This document shows positions 6,151 to 8,671 of a stretch of 8,671 bases of DNA, piece by piece; positions within the stretch are counted from its first letter, which is position 1; every line of letters begins with the position of its first letter. The notes under the pieces are model-generated. The model worked only from the letters and a program-made list of their open reading frames with translations, ran no database searches and was not told the origin of the DNA. Both the position numbers and the translations under genes were made by a program. This stretch comes from an uncultured Bacteroidales bacterium (GTDB taxonomy: Bacteria; Bacteroidota; Bacteroidia; Bacteroidales; UBA932). Where the stretch lies: NCBI GenBank assembly GCA_934702165.1, contig CAKUYG010000084.1, positions 1 through 8,671 on the forward strand, given 5' to 3'.

Positions 6151-7242
6151 ATGAAAAACTCGACAATTATCGCTTTGGCCGCTGTTGCGGCATTGTCTTC
6201 GGCGGCATGCACCAAATCAGCACAGCCGGAGTCTGCAGTAAATGGAGAATCATGCTCGCTCTCGCTTGCATTCAATGGCGGTGCCGCTACCCGTGCGACC
6301 GGACAGACAGGTGCAAAAGAGTCCATGATCCAGAATGTACAGGTCTTCGTCTTCCGTACCGGTGCAGGGACAGAAGAGGGGCTGCTGGATGTCTGCAAAT
6401 CTGCCGGATTCGACACACCTCTCAATTTCGACGCCTCGTCGTCCCCGTATTCAGGGATGACGCTCGAGTGCACAGTAGGCAAAAGGGAGATCTATGCCAT
6501 AGTGAACTGCGACAAGGATTATACAGCAGACGGCTCTGTGCTCAACAAGGCTGCGCTACTCTCGAAGACTATCGCTCTTGGCGATACGGGAGCCGACCGG
6601 CTGTTCATGCACGGAAGCGTAGTGGCTGATCTCAAGCCTGGGCAGGAGACGCACAGCATCACGGTCAAGAGAGCCTGCGCAGCTGTGGTCCTGGAAAGCA
6701 TCAAGAACGGGATGCAGGCGGCTGCATATCGTAAGCCAGGTGCTTTCAAGATCAAGAAAGTATATCTGACCAATGTCCCGGCGAGAGTGAACTTTGCCCT
6801 TACGGCTTCTCCGTCTTCTCTTTCTGATACGGACTGGTATGCCAAGATGAAGGCGGAGGCGGGATCGTCTCTGATCTATGATGATGTAAACGGTGTCGCC
6901 CTTGACTATGGCAAGACATACAGCACTGTGCACTCGCTCTATTCATTCCCTAACGACTGCAAGCCGGCGACGGCATCGGCCTGGAGCCCTCGTGCCACAC
7001 GGCTCGTGATAGAGGCGAGCTACGATGACGGTACCGGGGCTAAAGATTTTTATTACCCGATAACGCTCTATAACGAGAGTACCAGGAAGGGTCTTGAGGC
7101 CAACCGGCAGTACAAGGTCAACCTCACGATCCAGCGTCCGGGCTCGGACAGTCCGGACAAGCCGGTGGAGTTTGATGCTGTGACGGGATCTATCCATGTG
7201 GCATCATGGGAGGATGGCGGCGGATATACTGAAACCATCTGA
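6151..7242 (+). CDS. Fimbrillin, FimA/Mfa1-like major fimbrial subunit (lipoprotein precursor)
   Basis: A 363-residue precursor. The signal peptide MKNSTIIALAAVAALSSAAC ends in a lipobox with Cys20. A beta strand (SCSLSLAFNGG, 34-44) leads to AATR48-ATG, an arginine site at a position comparable to the gingipain cleavage site of P. gingivalis FimA (Arg46). In that family, cleavage removes the first strand so that the next subunit can insert a donor strand. Further family features are IQNVQVFVFRTG (the first core strand), the YAIVNCD strand, VKRACAAVVLE, LEANRQYKVNLTI near the end, and a C-terminal strand VASWEDGG. It lies 25 bases after the OmpA-like lipoprotein gene and 1 base before a FimB/Mfa2-type gene, the standard subunit-anchor order. 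It could be a minor fimbrillin, but its place directly before the anchor favours the major subunit. Confidence 0.87.
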   Translation: MKNSTIIALAAVAALSSAACTKSAQPESAVNGESCSLSLAFNGGAATRATGQTGAKESMIQNVQVFVFRTGAGTEEGLLDVCKSAGFDTPLNFDASSSPYSGMTLECTVGKREIYAIVNCDKDYTADGSVLNKAALLSKTIALGDTGADRLFMHGSVVADLKPGQETHSITVKRACAAVVLESIKNGMQAAAYRKPGAFKIKKVYLTNVPARVNFALTASPSSLSDTDWYAKMKAEAGSSLIYDDVNGVALDYGKTYSTVHSLYSFPNDCKPATASAWSPRATRLVIEASYDDGTGAKDFYYPITLYNESTRKGLEANRQYKVNLTIQRPGSDSPDKPVEFDAVTGSIHVASWEDGGGYTETI

Positions 7243-7243
7243 C

Positions 7244-8056
7244 ATGCGTGCCTGTAGTCCTCGGGGCGTCTTCATCTGGCTTTTCTTCGCCTTGCAGGCC
7301 CTTACGGCCTGCTCGGTGAAGGAGGACAGGGCCGCATGCCCTTGTTACGCTTCTGTGTTTGTCAATGAATTCTTGAAGGCCGGCTTTTCCGGGGCCATGT
7401 TGTCTTTCAGTTCCGACCGTCTGGTATACAGGGAGGACATCCGTCTTGTCGAGTATGAGGACTGGCCTTATGTGGCGAGCCTCGAGAGAAGGACGAACAG
7501 AGCTTCTCTCATCGCCGGTCTGGAAAAGATGCATGTAAGGGGCGACTCCCTGCTGGTTCCCTATGGACTCGCTTCAGACCCTGTATGGCTATATAGCGAG
7601 AGGTTTTTCTGCGATGGTGACGACTATACGATAAAGGCCCGGCCGCATAAGCAGTATTGCAGGCTTGAGATCGTGCTGAAAGGCTTGTCCGCGGAGGAGA
7701 GGACCGCCTGCTCCTTCAGGGTCAAGGCCGGGTTCTGCGGCATTGACCTGTACAGCAGGCGGGCTCTGGAAGGGGGCTTCTGCGCCGAGGCCGAACGAGG
7801 GCTTGACGGCAGTTTTTCATTGCTGTTGCCCCGGCAAGGCGATGGCGGGATCATGCTTGAGGCTTCATGCGGGCCGCAGTGGGGGGAGGAGTCCTTCATG
7901 ATCGATGTCGGGGCGAGGCTGCGTGCGGCCGGATATGACTGGACTCTCGAAGACCTCAGGGATGTCAGCGTCACGGTGGATTATGCCAAGGCCGAGATTT
8001 CATTGCGCATACTGGACTGGAATCCTGATGACTTTTTCAAGAATATAATCATATGA
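7244..8056 (+). CDS. FimB/Mfa2-family fimbrial anchor lipoprotein
   Basis: A 270-residue lipoprotein. The ATG at 7244, one base after the fimbrillin stop, gives MRACSPRGVFIWLFFALQ and lipobox LTAC (Cys23). Upstream in-frame ATGs at 7196 and 7214 would add a non-signal extension overlapping the fimbrillin and are rejected. Immediately after the Cys comes SVKEDRAACPCY, which matches the typical KEDRxxCPC start of FimB/Mfa2 members; the KED also fits a Bacteroidetes surface-export signal. Other family features are ARPHKQYCRLEIVLKG in the middle, RLRAAGYDWTLEDL near the end, and the closing VDYAKAEISLRILDW. In P. gingivalis such proteins anchor the fimbria to the outer membrane and limit its length. 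A 4-base overlap leads into the next fimbrial gene. Confidence 0.88.
   Translation: MRACSPRGVFIWLFFALQALTACSVKEDRAACPCYASVFVNEFLKAGFSGAMLSFSSDRLVYREDIRLVEYEDWPYVASLERRTNRASLIAGLEKMHVRGDSLLVPYGLASDPVWLYSERFFCDGDDYTIKARPHKQYCRLEIVLKGLSAEERTACSFRVKAGFCGIDLYSRRALEGGFCAEAERGLDGSFSLLLPRQGDGGIMLEASCGPQWGEESFMIDVGARLRAAGYDWTLEDLRDVSVTVDYAKAEISLRILDWNPDDFFKNIII
7294..7312 (+). repeat. GC-rich hairpin at the start of the anchor gene
   Basis: GCAGGCC (7294-7300) and GGCCTGC (7306-7312) are exact reverse complements around the loop CTTAC. The hairpin lies about 50 bases after the anchor-gene start, in codons for LQALTAC of the lipobox. No T run follows, so it is not a classic terminator; it could slow ribosomes or polymerase or protect the upstream fimbrillin mRNA end. 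Confidence 0.4.
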
Positions 8057-8671
8057 TATACAATGATGTTGTGAATGTGTTGAAGCCGGCCTGCATGCTG
8101 CTGGCGGGACTTGCCATGGTGTCTTGCGAACCCGAGCTTCCGGGCCGGGTACGCTATGATGATGACAGTCAGGACGGAACCAAGGCGATGGTGCTGGAGA
8201 TAGGAAGGGACGAATGGCCTCTCACCCGCACGTCTCTGGGAGAAGGGATTGAGAATGTGTTCAGTGGTGCCGTCATGGCCGTATATGATGCCGGGACGGG
8301 ACTGTTGGACTCGGAAGTCCTGATTCCTTCTGACGGTATAGGAAGCAAAGTCGAGATCCGTCTTCCCGAGGGGAAAACGTATGATTTCTATCTTCTCGGC
8401 AATCTTTGGGAGATCTCTCCGGAGGGTGACAAGCGGGCACCGGTGTTTCCGGTCATGGAGAAGGATGTGGAACGTATGCAGTACAGGCTGGACGGGGAGT
8501 CCTCGTCTGATGGCTTCAGACGTGAGGGCTTTTCAGATGTCGCTGAGTTCGGAATTCCACTTTATTGGAAGCAGAAGGGTGTCAGCGCGTCTGCCGGAAC
8601 TGTTGACATAAAGATGCGGCGGCTCTTTGCCAGATTGACCGTGGCGATAGATCACGGCGGGCTTGTAGGGG
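8053..8671 (+). CDS. Second fimbrillin-like lipoprotein, possible DUF4906-type tip or accessory subunit (3' end missing)
   Basis: The frame is open from the ATG at 8053 to the right edge, giving 206 codons with no stop. It was recognised by the ATGA overlap (8053-8056) with the anchor gene. The signal peptide ends in lipobox MVSC (Cys25), followed by EPELPGR. Residues 57-60 (PLTRT) hold an arginine at a place similar to the cleavage site of the upstream fimbrillin. Then follow IENVFSGAVMAVYDAGTGLL (66-85), typical of the first core strand of fimbrillins and DUF4906 proteins, FYLLGNLWEISPEG (112-125), corresponding to the 'nanvg' region, and IKMRRLFARLTVAID (186-200), equivalent to VKRACAAVVLE upstream. 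The full length is unknown. Its position after the anchor suggests an accessory or tip subunit as in Mfa3-5 or FimC-E. Confidence 0.75.
   Translation, partial: MIYNDVVNVLKPACMLLAGLAMVSCEPELPGRVRYDDDSQDGTKAMVLEIGRDEWPLTRTSLGEGIENVFSGAVMAVYDAGTGLLDSEVLIPSDGIGSKVEIRLPEGKTYDFYLLGNLWEISPEGDKRAPVFPVMEKDVERMQYRLDGESSSDGFRREGFSDVAEFGIPLYWKQKGVSASAGTVDIKMRRLFARLTVAIDHGGLVG

Noticed and set aside
6207..6629. Plus-strand open frame of 140 codons inside the fimbrillin gene
   Set aside because: It is an alternative frame of the fimbrillin, rich in Arg and Cys, with no family features.
7196..7243. Earlier ATGs (7196 and 7214) for the FimB/Mfa2 gene
   Set aside because: They would overlap the fimbrillin and place a polar stretch before the signal peptide; 7244 gives a standard lipoprotein start.
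8381..8611. Short plus-strand open frame near the right edge
   Set aside because: It is out of frame with the fimbrillin-like gene that is open through the whole region and has a lipobox and coupled start.

Overview
The window looks like a chromosomal piece of a Bacteroidales bacterium with a fairly balanced to GC-leaning base composition. The evidence is the type V-like (FimA/Mfa1 and FimB/Mfa2) fimbrial gene set, the many lipoprotein signal peptides, the 5'-nucleotidase split into two lipoprotein genes, a small Bacteroidetes-style zinc-ribbon protein, and the general lack of strong Shine-Dalgarno sequences. I cannot assign a genus from sequence alone.

Left part (1-3218, + strand): four tightly packed genes. 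The tail of an ABC-transporter ATPase overlaps its ABC-2 type permease by 4 bases. The permease end overlaps a lipoprotein carrying the C-terminal (substrate-binding) domain of a 5'-nucleotidase. That gene overlaps by 4 bases a lipoprotein metallophosphatase carrying the catalytic half of the same enzyme family. The two halves are in reverse order relative to a fused UshA-type enzyme.

Middle (3205-3808): a small zinc-ribbon gene lies on the minus strand and overlaps the metallophosphatase tail to tail by 14 bases. It contains a perfect 16-bp inverted repeat. A roughly 230-base divergent intergenic region with several small inverted repeats separates it from the next operon.

Right part (3809-8671, + strand): a very compact gene string starts with a short single-stranded DNA-binding protein. 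It continues with a large lipoprotein that has an OmpA-like domain and a helical, TPR-like tail, then a fimbrillin, a FimB/Mfa2-family anchor lipoprotein, and the first 206 codons of a second fimbrillin-like lipoprotein cut by the window edge. Junctions are an 11-base overlap, a 25-base gap, a 1-base gap and a 4-base overlap, so co-transcription is likely. The probable joint product is a lipoprotein-derived surface fimbria: precursors are lipidated, reach the outer membrane, and the fimbrillins are cut at an arginine so that subunits polymerise by strand exchange, with FimB/Mfa2 as anchor and the last gene a candidate accessory or tip subunit.

No rRNA, tRNA, CRISPR array, transposase or integrase was seen. 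The most interesting points are the ssb gene leading the fimbrial string, the OmpA-like/TPR lipoprotein with an altered peptidoglycan-binding motif, and the perfect intragenic inverted repeat.
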